This document shows positions 1 through 8,228 of a stretch of 64,000 bases of DNA, piece by piece. The notes beneath the pieces were generated by a model. It was not told the origin of the DNA. It made no database searches and worked only from the letters and a program-made list of their open reading frames with translations. Source of the stretch: Streptomyces sp. NBC_01465 (GTDB lineage Bacteria; Actinomycetota; Actinomycetes; Streptomycetales; Streptomycetaceae); contig NZ_CP109467.1 in the NCBI RefSeq assembly GCF_036227325.1, positions 4,650,001 through 4,714,000 on the forward strand, written 5' to 3'. The first letter of the stretch is position 1. Each line of letters opens with the position of its first letter. The position numbers and the translations under genes were made by a program.

Positions 1-118
1 CCGGATCGCGGGCGGGGACAGGCGGATGCGCCGCGGCGCCTACCGCGTGTTCATGCGCACCCAGTACGCGGCCAACATCGCCATGCTGTTCGTGCTGGCC
101 TTCCACGGAGCGGCGTGA
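1..118 (+). CDS. C-terminal end of an unidentified, probably membrane, protein
   Basis: An open frame enters from the left edge and stops with TGA at 116-118, leaving 38 codons. The visible tail is rich in Arg at first and ends in a hydrophobic stretch (ANIAMLFVLAFHG), which would fit a last transmembrane helix. The family cannot be told from so little sequence. The gene faces the LuxR-type regulator, and a strong hairpin separates them. Whether it belongs to the biosynthetic cluster cannot be judged from this window. Confidence 0.5.
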   Translation, partial: RIAGGDRRMRRGAYRVFMRTQYAANIAMLFVLAFHGAA

Positions 119-140
119 GGGCGGTGGGAACACGGCGAAG

Positions 141-185
141 TCCCGGCGGGAGCAGGCGGCGTGAGTGCCGCCGCTCCCACCGGGA
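141..185. terminator. strong bidirectional hairpin between convergent genes
   Basis: The arms are 141-160 and 167-185 with a 6-nt loop. They pair over about 18-19 bp with one mismatch and one bulged A. The hairpin lies between the end of the partial gene at 118 and the stop of the LuxR-type regulator at 220. A GC-rich hairpin between convergent stops is the usual shape of a two-way Streptomyces terminator. There is no clear U-tract, as is common in this genus. Confidence 0.75.
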
Positions 186-219
186 CCGGGTTCGTGTGCC
201 ACCGCCGAGGCGGAACGGA

Positions 220-903
220 TCAGACGCGTCCGAAGGCCTTGTTGACCGCGTCGATACGGGAGCCGGCCTGCAACTTCCCGTAGATGTTGCAGAGATGGCG
301 CTTCACCGTGGCGGTCTCGATGCCGAGCTCCCGGGCGATCTGGACGTTGGTCCGCGCCAGAGCGACCCGTTCCAGGATCTCCCTCTCCCGCCGCGACAAC
401 TCGGAGTGCTCCGCGGTCTGCCCCGTACCCGGGGAGGCGGGTGCACGTACGCGCGACGACTGCGCGGCGACGGCGTCGTATCCGCGAGCGCCCGCGTAGA
501 GCCGTTGGCCCGCACTGGTCCGGAAGACGGTGCTGACCAGCAGTAGCGCGGCGGTGCGCCGTGCCGACGCCTCGTACTGCACGGCGGTGCGCAGGGCGGG
601 CTGCAGCGCACTCCACAGGACGTCCACGGCGCGCACCGACTCCGCCACCGCGATGCCCTGCTGGGCGCGATCGGTCCCGACCTGGTGCGAGTAGCTCCGG
701 GCGTCGGACGGCTCCGGCAGCGGCTGACCCGCCAGTGCCGCGATGCAGTCCTCCACGATCGCCTGCGCCTGGTCACGGCATCTGGGCCAGGCCTCAGGAT
801 GCGTCACCAGCGGACTGCGGACCGTGCGCAGGGTGTACTGGTAGGTGCGGATGATGTCGGGAAGCGCGCTTCTCAGAAACGCTCCCGCCGCCGGATAGTG
901 CAT
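220..903 (-). CDS. LuxR-family transcriptional regulator, likely pathway-specific
   Basis: The 227-aa protein ends in a clear LuxR/GerE helix-turn-helix (about 166-227: LSRREREILERVA, then IARELGIETATVKRHL and IYGKL). The N-terminal 150 residues are helical. The stretch around RAQQGIAVAESVRAVDVLW resembles RsbRD-type N-terminal domains, so this is not a receiver-domain response regulator. A strong ribosome binding site (GGGAGGG) sits just before the ATG. The gene is divergent from the long biosynthetic operon, and the two share a 259-bp intergenic region with two short dyads. It is probably the activator or repressor of the cluster. The ligand or signal is unknown. Confidence 0.85.
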   Translation of the reverse strand: MHYPAAGAFLRSALPDIIRTYQYTLRTVRSPLVTHPEAWPRCRDQAQAIVEDCIAALAGQPLPEPSDARSYSHQVGTDRAQQGIAVAESVRAVDVLWSALQPALRTAVQYEASARRTAALLLVSTVFRTSAGQRLYAGARGYDAVAAQSSRVRAPASPGTGQTAEHSELSRREREILERVALARTNVQIARELGIETATVKRHLCNIYGKLQAGSRIDAVNKAFGRV

Positions 904-1162
904 GTTTCCCTCCCTTGCTCTCCTTCAACGAAGGAGCGGCTGTACGTCCCAAGCTAGCCAAGGGGGCGGCTGTTTCCCCGTGCTACTTGCCGAAATCCGG
1001 ATGAGTTCCCGGACGGACAATCCGCACCTGCTTTGGCAAGTTCCCCTTTGCCGGTACGGGTGCGGTCTGCCTGCCGGATGTGATGTTCAACTCGCTGCAC
1101 CCTTGGGTGCAATTGGTCCTCCGGCGGCCGGTGCAGAGCCGGGCTCGACCTAATCTCCATTC
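904..1162. promoter_or_regulatory. divergent promoter region of the biosynthetic cluster
   Basis: These 259 bp separate the LuxR-type gene from the first + strand gene and contain no convincing ORF. Two dyads are visible: a 6-bp inverted repeat CTCCTT-caacg-AAGGAG at 920-936, close to the regulator start, and a 7-bp dyad at 1096-1111 listed separately. Because the two transcription units diverge here, this is the most likely control point for the cluster. No promoter hexamers can be assigned with confidence. Confidence 0.6.
1096..1111. promoter_or_regulatory. candidate operator dyad
   Basis: This is a perfect palindrome, TGCACCC-tt-GGGTGCA (7-bp arms, 2-bp spacer), 52 bp upstream of the first biosynthetic gene. 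Its length and symmetry suit binding by a dimeric HTH regulator such as the adjacent LuxR-type protein. The assignment rests only on symmetry and position. Confidence 0.45.
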
Positions 1163-1606
1163 GTGAGCACACACTCGGCAATGGAACTGGAAGGCACCCG
1201 GATCGGGAGGCCGTCATCGGTCGAAGTCGCCCTCAGGTGGGGCGATGTGGATTCCTACGGTCACGTCAACAATTGCGAGATCGTACGGATCATCGAGGAA
1301 GCCCGTATGCGTTGGCTCATGTCGAGCGGCGTCTTCGACGGAGAGACCGCAGTGGTCGCGGCCCATGACATCGGATATCTCAGGCCGCTTCAGTACTCGT
1401 TGGAGCCGGTCCCTGTAGAGGTGTGGACGTCGAACGTCCGGCGTTCCAGCTTCGAGTTCAATTTTCAGCTCCTCGACGCGTCGCGGAGAGTCAGCGTCAA
1501 AGCCGTCAGCCGGATGGTGATGTTCGACCTCACCACGCAGGAGAGCTACCGCATCGGCCCGGAGTTCCGCGCGTACCTGGAGGAATTCTCCGGCGAACGC
1601 CTGTGA
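1163..1606 (+). CDS. 4HBT-type hotdog acyl thioesterase
   Basis: The 147-aa protein is a single hotdog domain. It has the 4-hydroxybenzoyl-CoA thioesterase signature RWGDVDSYGHVNN at residues 25-37, with the catalytic-type Asp28, followed by a helix with EEARMRWL. Family members hydrolyse acyl-CoA or acyl-ACP thioesters. As the first gene of the operon it could release the finished chain or edit stalled intermediates from the ACP. The GTG at 1163 has no obvious ribosome binding site. The ATG at 1181 is an alternative that leaves the fold intact. The product is cytoplasmic. Confidence 0.85.
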   Translation: MSTHSAMELEGTRIGRPSSVEVALRWGDVDSYGHVNNCEIVRIIEEARMRWLMSSGVFDGETAVVAAHDIGYLRPLQYSLEPVPVEVWTSNVRRSSFEFNFQLLDASRRVSVKAVSRMVMFDLTTQESYRIGPEFRAYLEEFSGERL

Positions 1607-1658
1607 ATCGCCCGGAAGTCCGTGACCAGAAGTAACCCGATACGAAAGAGAGTTATTC

Positions 1659-2864
1659 ATGCAGCTCGACACCAAGCGGCTTTCCGCCCTCGGCGACTAT
1701 TTCGACCGACTGGTCCTCGACGGGCAGATATCCGGCTGGACGGGCATGGTCTCCCAGCACGGTGAGGTGGCGTACGCGTCGGCCGGCGGCCTGGCGAACA
1801 TCGCCGACGGCGTCCCGATGAAGACGGACAGCATCTTCCGCGCGTGGTCGCTGAGCAAGGCGATGACCTCGGTCGCCTTCATGACCCTGGTGGAGAAGGG
1901 CCTGATCGCGCTGAGCGACCCGGTTGCCGACTACCTCCCCTCCTACGCCGACCTGCGGGTCTACCGCGCCGGCATGGCCGAGTCGCCCATCACCGAGGGG
2001 CTCGTCGAGCCCATGAGGATCTGGCATCTGCTGACCCACACCTCGGGGCTCGGCTACGGCTCCCACCAGTCGCACGCGGTGGACAGCCTGTACGTGGGGT
2101 CCGGGTACGCGCTGGGCGTCCCCCAGGGCGTCGACCTGACCGCCGCCACCGAGGCGTGGGGGTCGTTCCCGCTGCGCTTCCAGCCGGGTACGGCCTGGAA
2201 CTACGGCGTCAGCACGGACGTGCTCGGCCGGATCATCGAGATCGTCTCCGGCCGCCGCCTCGACGTCTTTATGAAGGAAGCCCTCTTCGAGCCGCTCGGC
2301 CTGAAGGACACGGCATTTCACGTGGACCCGGACCAGCAGCACCGTTACGCGGAGATCTACACGCAGGAGGGCGGGAGCGGCGGCCTGGACCCGCTCGGAC
2401 TCCCGGTCGACACCGACGTACCCGGATTCCTTTCGGCCGGCGGCGGAATCTACACGTCGGCGGAGGACTACATCGCCTTCCTCGGCATGCTCGCCAACAA
2501 CGGCCGCATCGGCACGACTTCCGACCACGTGGTCTCGCCGCTCACCGTCGAGTCGATGCGCAGCAATCACCTTCCGGGCAACGTCACACTCGGCAACGGA
2601 TTCGGCTACTGGCCCGTCCCCGCGATCAACGAAGTGATGAAGTCCGTCGGTTTCGGGCTCGGATTCATGACCATGCAGTCGCCGGGCGAGAGCCACCTCC
2701 TGACGCGCGCCGGTGAGTACTCCTGGCTCTCCGCGAGCAGTTCCAACTACTTCGTCGACCCGTCAACGGGTGTGTCGGCGCTGATCGTTCCTCAGCTCTA
2801 CCCCTCGCGCACGCTTCCCCTCATGAACCGGCTGCGCCAGTTCGTCTACCAGTCCTACCGGTAA
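1659..2864 (+). CDS. beta-lactamase-fold serine hydrolase or acyltransferase
   Basis: The 401-aa protein belongs to the class C beta-lactamase/EstB/LovD family. It carries the SxxK motif SLSK at 64-67, a Tyr-containing motif WNYGVS (Tyr182), a THTSG segment near 127-130 and a C-terminal GEYSW stretch. No signal peptide is visible, so it is probably cytoplasmic, unlike true beta-lactamases. In polyketide clusters such enzymes can act as esterases or transfer acyl groups from thioesters to an alcohol (LovD). Here it lies between the thioesterase and the efflux pump. It may load, move or trim an ester on the product, or serve in self-protection. The substrate is unknown. Confidence 0.8.
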   Translation: MQLDTKRLSALGDYFDRLVLDGQISGWTGMVSQHGEVAYASAGGLANIADGVPMKTDSIFRAWSLSKAMTSVAFMTLVEKGLIALSDPVADYLPSYADLRVYRAGMAESPITEGLVEPMRIWHLLTHTSGLGYGSHQSHAVDSLYVGSGYALGVPQGVDLTAATEAWGSFPLRFQPGTAWNYGVSTDVLGRIIEIVSGRRLDVFMKEALFEPLGLKDTAFHVDPDQQHRYAEIYTQEGGSGGLDPLGLPVDTDVPGFLSAGGGIYTSAEDYIAFLGMLANNGRIGTTSDHVVSPLTVESMRSNHLPGNVTLGNGFGYWPVPAINEVMKSVGFGLGFMTMQSPGESHLLTRAGEYSWLSASSSNYFVDPSTGVSALIVPQLYPSRTLPLMNRLRQFVYQSYR

Positions 2865-2911
2865 CCCATGAATCCGCGCACCGGAAGACCCCCACAACAA
2901 GGAGTTCTCCT

Positions 2912-4345
2912 TTGTCGACCGTAGAGACCACATCCCCGCCGTCCGCCGCGCCCGCGCGCTCGGAATTCAGTCCGCTGGGGCAGGGCACGCTGCTGATGGC
3001 TGCGGCCCTGACGACCGTCGACGCGTTCATCGTCAACGTCGCCCTGCCCTCGATCCAGAAGTCGTTCGGCGTTTCGGCGTCGACCTCGCAGTTCGTGGTG
3101 AGCTTCTACGGCATCACGTACGCCGTCCTGCTGGTACTCGGCGGCCGGTTCGGCGACCGGTTCGGGCGTCGCAAGGTCATCCAGTTCGGCATCTCCGGAT
3201 TCACGATCGCCTCGCTCCTGTGCGGCATCGCCCCGAACATCGAGACCCTGATCGGTGCCCGTGTTCTCCAGGGCGCGGCCGCGGCGCTGCTGCTGCCGCA
3301 GGTGCTCTCGACGATCCAGGCCACGCTCCAGGAGCCCGCCAAGACGCGCGCCGTCAGTTACTACGGTGCGATCGGCGGCCTCTCGGCAGCCGTCGGCCAG
3401 CTCCTGGGCGGCCTGTTCGTCTGGGCGGACGTCGCCGGTCTCGGCTGGCGGCCGATCTTCCTGGTGAACGTGCCGCTGGGCATCCTGGCCGTCATCGGTA
3501 CGCGGCTGTGGGTGCCGGAGACCAAGGCGCCCCAGGCGCAGGGCGCCGACCTCGGCGGCACCGCCCTGTTCGGCACCGCCGTACTCGCCCTCCTGATCCC
3601 GCTCAGCCTCGGCCGGCAGACGCACTGGCCGCTGTGGACCTGGGCGCTGTTCGTGGTCTCCGCCGTGGTCGCCGTCGTGCTGTGGCGCTTCGAGCGCACG
3701 GTGGAGTCGTCGGGCGCCGTCCCGCTCATCTCTCCCTCGCTGCTCAGGCAGGGGACCATGCGGCGCGGTCTGCTCGTCCTCGGCAGCGGTTTCCTGGCCT
3801 TCGGCGGTTTCATCTTCGTCTTCGCGCTGGCCGTCCAGGGCGGCAACGGGATGAGCGCCCTGGAGTCCGGTCTGTCCATGGCGCCGATGGCGGTCGGCCA
3901 GTTCCTCGCGGCCGTACGGGCCCCGAAGCTGATCGGCAAGGTCGGCGTGCGCACGCTCCAGATCGGCGGCGTCCTCCAGATGCTCGGACTGGTCGCCCTG
4001 ATCGTGCCCGCCCTGCTGTGGTGGTCGCATCTGCACTTCTACGAGCTGATGGTCGGCATGTTCCTGATCGGCGCCGGCAACGGCCTGTTCGTGCCGACGG
4101 TCTACCGCACCGTGCTGTCCTCCATTCCGCCGCAGCAGATCGGCGCAGGCAGCGGCATCGTGACGACCACTCAGCAGACGACGCTCGCCCTGGGCACGGC
4201 CCTGCTCGGCGCGATCTACATCGGCGTCTCCGGCCACAACGACACACGTCTGGGCTTCGTCGTGGTCGCGGCGGTCTTCCTGGCCGTGGCAGCGCTCTTC
4301 GCCCTCTTCGGCAACTCCCTCCAGAAGGACAGCAGCACCAAGTGA
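2912..4345 (+). CDS. MFS drug:proton antiporter, DHA2 (14-TM) type
   Basis: The 477-aa protein is highly hydrophobic and has about 14 predicted helices. It shows the MFS signature GGRFGDRFGRRK after helix 2, and motif C-like Gly/Pro-rich stretches in the middle helices. The start is TTG at 2912, preceded by AAGGAG at the right distance. EmrB/QacA-type exporters in biosynthetic clusters usually export the product and give self-resistance. The gene sits 47 bp after the hydrolase and 22 bp before the KAS III-like gene, consistent with one operon. Confidence 0.88.
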   Translation: MSTVETTSPPSAAPARSEFSPLGQGTLLMAAALTTVDAFIVNVALPSIQKSFGVSASTSQFVVSFYGITYAVLLVLGGRFGDRFGRRKVIQFGISGFTIASLLCGIAPNIETLIGARVLQGAAAALLLPQVLSTIQATLQEPAKTRAVSYYGAIGGLSAAVGQLLGGLFVWADVAGLGWRPIFLVNVPLGILAVIGTRLWVPETKAPQAQGADLGGTALFGTAVLALLIPLSLGRQTHWPLWTWALFVVSAVVAVVLWRFERTVESSGAVPLISPSLLRQGTMRRGLLVLGSGFLAFGGFIFVFALAVQGGNGMSALESGLSMAPMAVGQFLAAVRAPKLIGKVGVRTLQIGGVLQMLGLVALIVPALLWWSHLHFYELMVGMFLIGAGNGLFVPTVYRTVLSSIPPQQIGAGSGIVTTTQQTTLALGTALLGAIYIGVSGHNDTRLGFVVVAAVFLAVAALFALFGNSLQKDSSTK

Positions 4346-4367
4346 ACGCGAAAGGAGGACGACCCCC

Positions 4368-5405
4368 ATGCTGATCGACAACCTCTATCTGAACGGCTGC
4401 ACGGTCGCCTACCCCGACACCCGGATCTCCGTGTCCGACGCCCTCGCGCAGGGCCTCGTACGGGACTTCGACGAGGCCATCGGCAACCCCGACGTCCCGG
4501 TCTTCGACAGTGCCCGGCCGGTCGCCGACCTTGCGGTCGAGGCGCTGCACGGGGCCCTGAAGGCGGCGCAGGCCGAGCCCTCCGACGTGGGCCTGCTGTT
4601 CCACTGCGGATGGTGGCACCAGGGCTTCGACATCTGGAGCGCGGCACACTACGTCGCCCACCGCACCGAGGCGCTCGGCGCTCTGCCGGTGAACCTGTCC
4701 CAGGGGTGCAACGCCCCGATGGCGGCCCTCGAACTGGCAGGCCGGGCGATGCTCGCGGATCCCTCGATCAAGACGGCGGCCGTGACGGTCTCGGACGCCA
4801 TGCAGGAACCGCAGGTGGACCGCTGGAACCTCAACTACGGCTGTGTGCACGGCGATGCGGGGACCGCGCTGCTGGTCGCCCGGGAGCCGGCTGCGCACAC
4901 CTCCTTCCGGATCGTGTCGCTGTCGAGCAGGGCGGCACCGGAGCTGGAGGAGATGAACCGCTTCGCGTACGACCCGACACCGGGCCCCGCGCTGCGGGCG
5001 GGTGGCAAGGTCGACCTGAAGGCGGCCAAGAAGGCGTACCTGACGGAGTACGGCATCGAGCGGTTCGCGCGGCGGTCGCGGGAATCCCTGAACGGCTGTG
5101 TCCGTGAGGCGCTCGACGACGCGGGGCTCACGGGCGCGGAGGAGCGCATTCGCGCCGTCGCCGTCCCACGGCTCAGCGGCAAGATATTCGAGACGGTCTA
5201 CCGGCCGCAGCTCGCGCCGTTCTTCGGCGCGGACAAGCTGGTGTGGCACGGCGGACGCACCGCGCACCTCGGCGTCGCCGACGTGGGCGCGAACATCGCC
5301 GACCTCTACGCGGAGCAGGATCTGCAGCCCGGCGATGTGGTCGTGATCGTCAACGCCGGCGGTGGATACACCTGGTCGTGCCTGGTGCTGGAGCTGGCGT
5401 GCTAG
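4368..5405 (+). CDS. KAS III-like (thiolase-fold) acyltransferase with a non-canonical active site
   Basis: The 345-aa protein has the FabH fold. The nucleophile is kept (SQGCNAP, Cys114), as is the C-terminal GGGYTW. The usual HQANxRI segment, however, reads PRLSGKIF (Arg268 in the His place), and the usual Asn site carries His300 (RTAHLGVAD). By my alignment the triad is therefore not the normal Cys-His-Asn. Similar departures are known in the CerJ/ChlB3/DpsC branch, which select starters, shuttle acyl groups or form esters. The ribosome binding site AAAGGAGG supports the ATG. Likely roles are supply of an unusual starter to the ACP or esterification. I cannot choose between them. Confidence 0.8.
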   Translation: MLIDNLYLNGCTVAYPDTRISVSDALAQGLVRDFDEAIGNPDVPVFDSARPVADLAVEALHGALKAAQAEPSDVGLLFHCGWWHQGFDIWSAAHYVAHRTEALGALPVNLSQGCNAPMAALELAGRAMLADPSIKTAAVTVSDAMQEPQVDRWNLNYGCVHGDAGTALLVAREPAAHTSFRIVSLSSRAAPELEEMNRFAYDPTPGPALRAGGKVDLKAAKKAYLTEYGIERFARRSRESLNGCVREALDDAGLTGAEERIRAVAVPRLSGKIFETVYRPQLAPFFGADKLVWHGGRTAHLGVADVGANIADLYAEQDLQPGDVVVIVNAGGGYTWSCLVLELAC

Positions 5406-6580
5406 ACGTACTGATCGTCGGTGCGGGACCGGTCGGGCTGACGGCGGGATGCATTCTCGCCCAGCAGGGCCACGCGGTCCGCGTCGTGCGCAAACACCCG
5501 CCGTTCACGGGCCATTCGCGGGCTTCGGTCATCTGGCCGCGGGCCCTCGAGATCATGGAATCGATCGGCGTCACCGAATCCCTGCGGGCCATGGGCAGCC
5601 ATGTCACCCGCATCGGTTACTACTCGTCGGGCACATCCATCGGCCGCTTCGAACTCGACCGGCTGGACGACACCGCGTTCCGCTTCGCGCTCGGAGTCTC
5701 GCAGCACGAGACCGAAGCCGTCCTGGAAGCGGCGCTGCGGGCAGCCGGGGGAACCGTCGACGACGCGGAACTCCTCGCGCTCGAACAGGACGAAGGGCAC
5801 GTCACCGCGCGCCTGCGGAGGGACGGGGCCGACGCCACCGTGTCGGCGCGGTTCCTGATCGGCGCCGACGGTGCGAACAGCACCGTGCGCGCGTTGCTCG
5901 GCATCGCGACGCACGACGTGGGCCCGCGGGTCTCCTTCCGTATTGCCGACGCCGTGGTCGACCAACTGCCCGAGGACGAGGCCAGCTACTGCTGGACCCC
6001 GGCAGGCGGCATGGCCATCGGACCGCACGACCGGGGCGCGTTCCGTCTTGCGCACAGGATTGCTCCCGATGATGTCCACGACACGTCCGTGGAGTCGTTC
6101 CAGCGGCTGCTCGACGAGCGCGGTCCTGGCGGACGCGCGCCCGTCGTACGGGAATTGATCTCCACTGCCGATTTCCAGGCACGTTTCGCGATCGCGGAGC
6201 GTTTCCGGGTCGGCCGCTGTTATCTCGCGGGTGATTCCGCGCATGTGATGGCACCGGCCGGAGGCCAGGGAATGAATTCTGGAATGCTTGACGCGGCGGC
6301 GCTTTCCTGGCGTATGCTGGAAGCGCTTCGAAATGGCGCGGCGGACAGTGCACTTGCTGAATACGACGCCGAACGCCAGGTCGTCATCCGGAAGATCATG
6401 GCAACCGCCGTCGAGCACGCCCGAGACGGCGGACTCCGCTCGGACGAGGACATCGCCGTGCGCGACCAGCGCTATCGCGCCATGTGGCAGAACGCGGCGC
6501 AGCACAAGGACCGCGTGGCCAGGCTGAGTCAGCTGACCGTCGACCCGGCGCGCGCCGCAGGCGCATCGATCCCCTCCTGA
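5399..6580 (+). CDS. FAD-dependent monooxygenase (PheA/TfdB, PHBH fold)
   Basis: The GTG at 5399, overlapping the previous stop by 7 bp, gives 393 aa. The three flavoprotein hydroxylase signatures are present: VGAGPVG near the N-terminus (about 7-13), the DG motif GADGANS (156-161) and GDSAHVMAPAGGQGMN (279-293). The C-terminal thioredoxin-like domain of longer PheA/RdmE enzymes is missing. The acidic residue that normally ends the second beta strand and holds the FAD ribose appears as Arg31 (VVRKHPP). The enzyme probably hydroxylates, epoxidises or otherwise oxidises the polyketide chain or its cyclised product. Confidence 0.87.
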   Translation: MLDVLIVGAGPVGLTAGCILAQQGHAVRVVRKHPPFTGHSRASVIWPRALEIMESIGVTESLRAMGSHVTRIGYYSSGTSIGRFELDRLDDTAFRFALGVSQHETEAVLEAALRAAGGTVDDAELLALEQDEGHVTARLRRDGADATVSARFLIGADGANSTVRALLGIATHDVGPRVSFRIADAVVDQLPEDEASYCWTPAGGMAIGPHDRGAFRLAHRIAPDDVHDTSVESFQRLLDERGPGGRAPVVRELISTADFQARFAIAERFRVGRCYLAGDSAHVMAPAGGQGMNSGMLDAAALSWRMLEALRNGAADSALAEYDAERQVVIRKIMATAVEHARDGGLRSDEDIAVRDQRYRAMWQNAAQHKDRVARLSQLTVDPARAAGASIPS

Positions 6581-6597
6581 AACACCCTCGCGAAAAC

Positions 6598-6656
6598 AGG
6601 CCCGGTCGTTCACTGGAATTCGGATCTCCGAATTCCAGGAATGTCCGGTCGGGCCT
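6598..6656. promoter_or_regulatory. nested stem-loop with a perfect 12-bp dyad before the ACP gene
   Basis: The inner arms 6613-6624 (CTGGAATTCGGA) and 6627-6638 are perfect inverted repeats with a 2-bp spacer. An outer 7-bp stem pairs 6598-6604 (AGGCCCG) with 6650-6656. The element lies in the only sizeable gap (110 bp) inside the operon, between the monooxygenase and the ACP. It could be an attenuator, an mRNA processing or stability element that raises ACP/KS/CLF expression, or a protein-binding dyad for an internal promoter. Confidence 0.6.
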
Positions 6657-6690
6657 TCCTGTCAAAAAAATCAATGAATTGGATGAGGTC

Positions 6691-6972
6691 ATGACCGTTG
6701 CAGTAATTTCCGACGAGGTCATTCGCGACACCACCCTCGACATCATCGTCGACGAACTCGAACTGGACGCCGAGCCCGCCGAGATCGACGTGCACGCCGA
6801 TCTGATCGACTTCTACGGCGCCGACTCCCTCGGCCTGATTCAGGTCCTGGCCCGGGTCAACAAGGAGCTGGCGATCCGCGTGCCCCGCGAGCGCGCCGTC
6901 GACCTGCGCACCGTGGACCTGCTCATGCAGCAGATCATCCGCATACGTGACGGCAAGGACGGCGACCAGTGA
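6691..6972 (+). CDS. acyl carrier protein of the type II PKS
   Basis: The 93-aa acidic protein carries the phosphopantetheine attachment site GADSLGL with Ser46. The ATG at 6691 is chosen because the codons before it have no ACP character and because GGATGAGG precedes it. The GTG of the KS gene overlaps its stop by 4 bp, so ACP, KS and CLF are translationally coupled. It tethers the growing chain during elongation, reduction and dehydration, and probably presents the finished beta-ketoacyl chain to the AfsA-type enzyme. The PPTase encoded at 17396 would activate it. Confidence 0.92.
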   Translation: MTVAVISDEVIRDTTLDIIVDELELDAEPAEIDVHADLIDFYGADSLGLIQVLARVNKELAIRVPRERAVDLRTVDLLMQQIIRIRDGKDGDQ

Positions 6973-8228
6973 GCCGCACACGAAGGGTCGTGGTGACCGG
7001 CCTGGGGTGCGTGAGCAGCATCGGCACCGGGGTCGAGGAGTTCACCGCGGGAATCAAGGCCGGCCGGAGCGGCGTCACTCCGATCACCTCCTTCGACTCC
7101 AGTGACTTCCCGGCCCGACTGGCCGGTGAAGTGCAGGACTTCGACCCTGCGGCGATCGTCCGCGTCATCGACCCGGACGACTGGGGGCGTACCGCCCACT
7201 TCGCGGCGGCCGCGGCCCGTCTCGCCGTCGAGGACGCCGGGATCGAGCTCGACGAGGACACCCGCGCCACGACGGGCGCCATCATCGGCACCACGAACGG
7301 CGAGGCGCCCTCCGTCGACACGCTGACCCAGCAGTGGCTGGACGGCGGCCCCGACACCCTCTCCGCCGACGTGGTCCGCAAGATCCCCGCGGGCAACATC
7401 GCGGCGGCCGTCTCGGTCGAACTGGATCTGTACGGCGAGACCGTGGTCATCCCGACCGCGTGCTCCGCTGCCAACTACGCGATCGGCAGCGCCGCCGACA
7501 AGATCATCTCCGGTGAGTCCGATGTGATGCTGGCGGGCGGCGCAGACAGCGTGAACCGGTTCACCCATGCCGGGTTCCAGAGCCTGGGCGCGGTGGCCGA
7601 CGGCGTACCGCGGCCGTTCGACGAGGGCCGCAGCGGCATCGTCACCGCCGAGGGCGGCGCGGTCCTCGTCCTGGAGGAACTCGGGCACGCCCAGCGGCGC
7701 GGCGCGCACATCTACGCCGAACTGCTCGGCTACGGACTCAGCTGCGACGCCCACCACATCGTCCACCCGGACGCGGAGAGCATCGCCGACTGCATCCGCA
7801 GGGCGCACGCCAACTCCGGCATCGAGGCCGCCGACGTCGACTACGTCTGCGCCCACGGCACGGGCACCCCGACCAACGACATCACCGAAATCACCGCCAC
7901 CCGGCTGGTGTTCGGCGACGAGCACCCGCCGATCAGCTCCATCAAGTCGATGCTCGGCCACACGATGGGCGCCGCCAGTGGATTCGGCGCGATCGCCTGC
8001 TGCAAGGCGATCGAGGAGTCCTTCCTGCCGCCCACCAGCAATCTGCGCACCGTGGACCCGGCGTTCGGCGAGGGCATCGACGTCGTCGGCGGCGGTGCCA
8101 GGTCCGCCGAGGTGACCGTCGCGCAGAACCACGGCTTCGCGTTCGGCGGCAACAACGCCATCACCATTTTCGGCGCCCTGTCCGGCCGTGAGCCGGTCGG
8201 CGCGGCAGTCGAGGGAGGGGAGCGGTGA
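6969..8228 (+). CDS. type II PKS ketosynthase alpha (KS)
   Basis: The 419-aa protein is a FabF-like condensing enzyme with a complete active site: Cys165 (TACSAAN), His296 (HGTGT), Lys326 and His331 (SIKSMLGHTMGA). It performs decarboxylative Claisen condensations on malonyl-ACP as a heterodimer with the CLF encoded next. It is flanked by a dedicated ketoreductase and dehydratases and no aromatase/cyclase of the classical sort. It therefore most resembles KSs of highly reducing type II systems that build polyenes, such as ishigamide-like pathways. It overlaps both neighbours by 4 bp. Confidence 0.93.
   Translation: MSRTRRVVVTGLGCVSSIGTGVEEFTAGIKAGRSGVTPITSFDSSDFPARLAGEVQDFDPAAIVRVIDPDDWGRTAHFAAAAARLAVEDAGIELDEDTRATTGAIIGTTNGEAPSVDTLTQQWLDGGPDTLSADVVRKIPAGNIAAAVSVELDLYGETVVIPTACSAANYAIGSAADKIISGESDVMLAGGADSVNRFTHAGFQSLGAVADGVPRPFDEGRSGIVTAEGGAVLVLEELGHAQRRGAHIYAELLGYGLSCDAHHIVHPDAESIADCIRRAHANSGIEAADVDYVCAHGTGTPTNDITEITATRLVFGDEHPPISSIKSMLGHTMGAASGFGAIACCKAIEESFLPPTSNLRTVDPAFGEGIDVVGGGARSAEVTVAQNHGFAFGGNNAITIFGALSGREPVGAAVEGGER

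Noticed and set aside
2855..4381. A 508-codon frame antisense to the MFS gene
   Set aside because: Composition (Glu/Gln/Arg/Asp) reflects antisense of hydrophobic codons; the + strand encodes a complete transporter.
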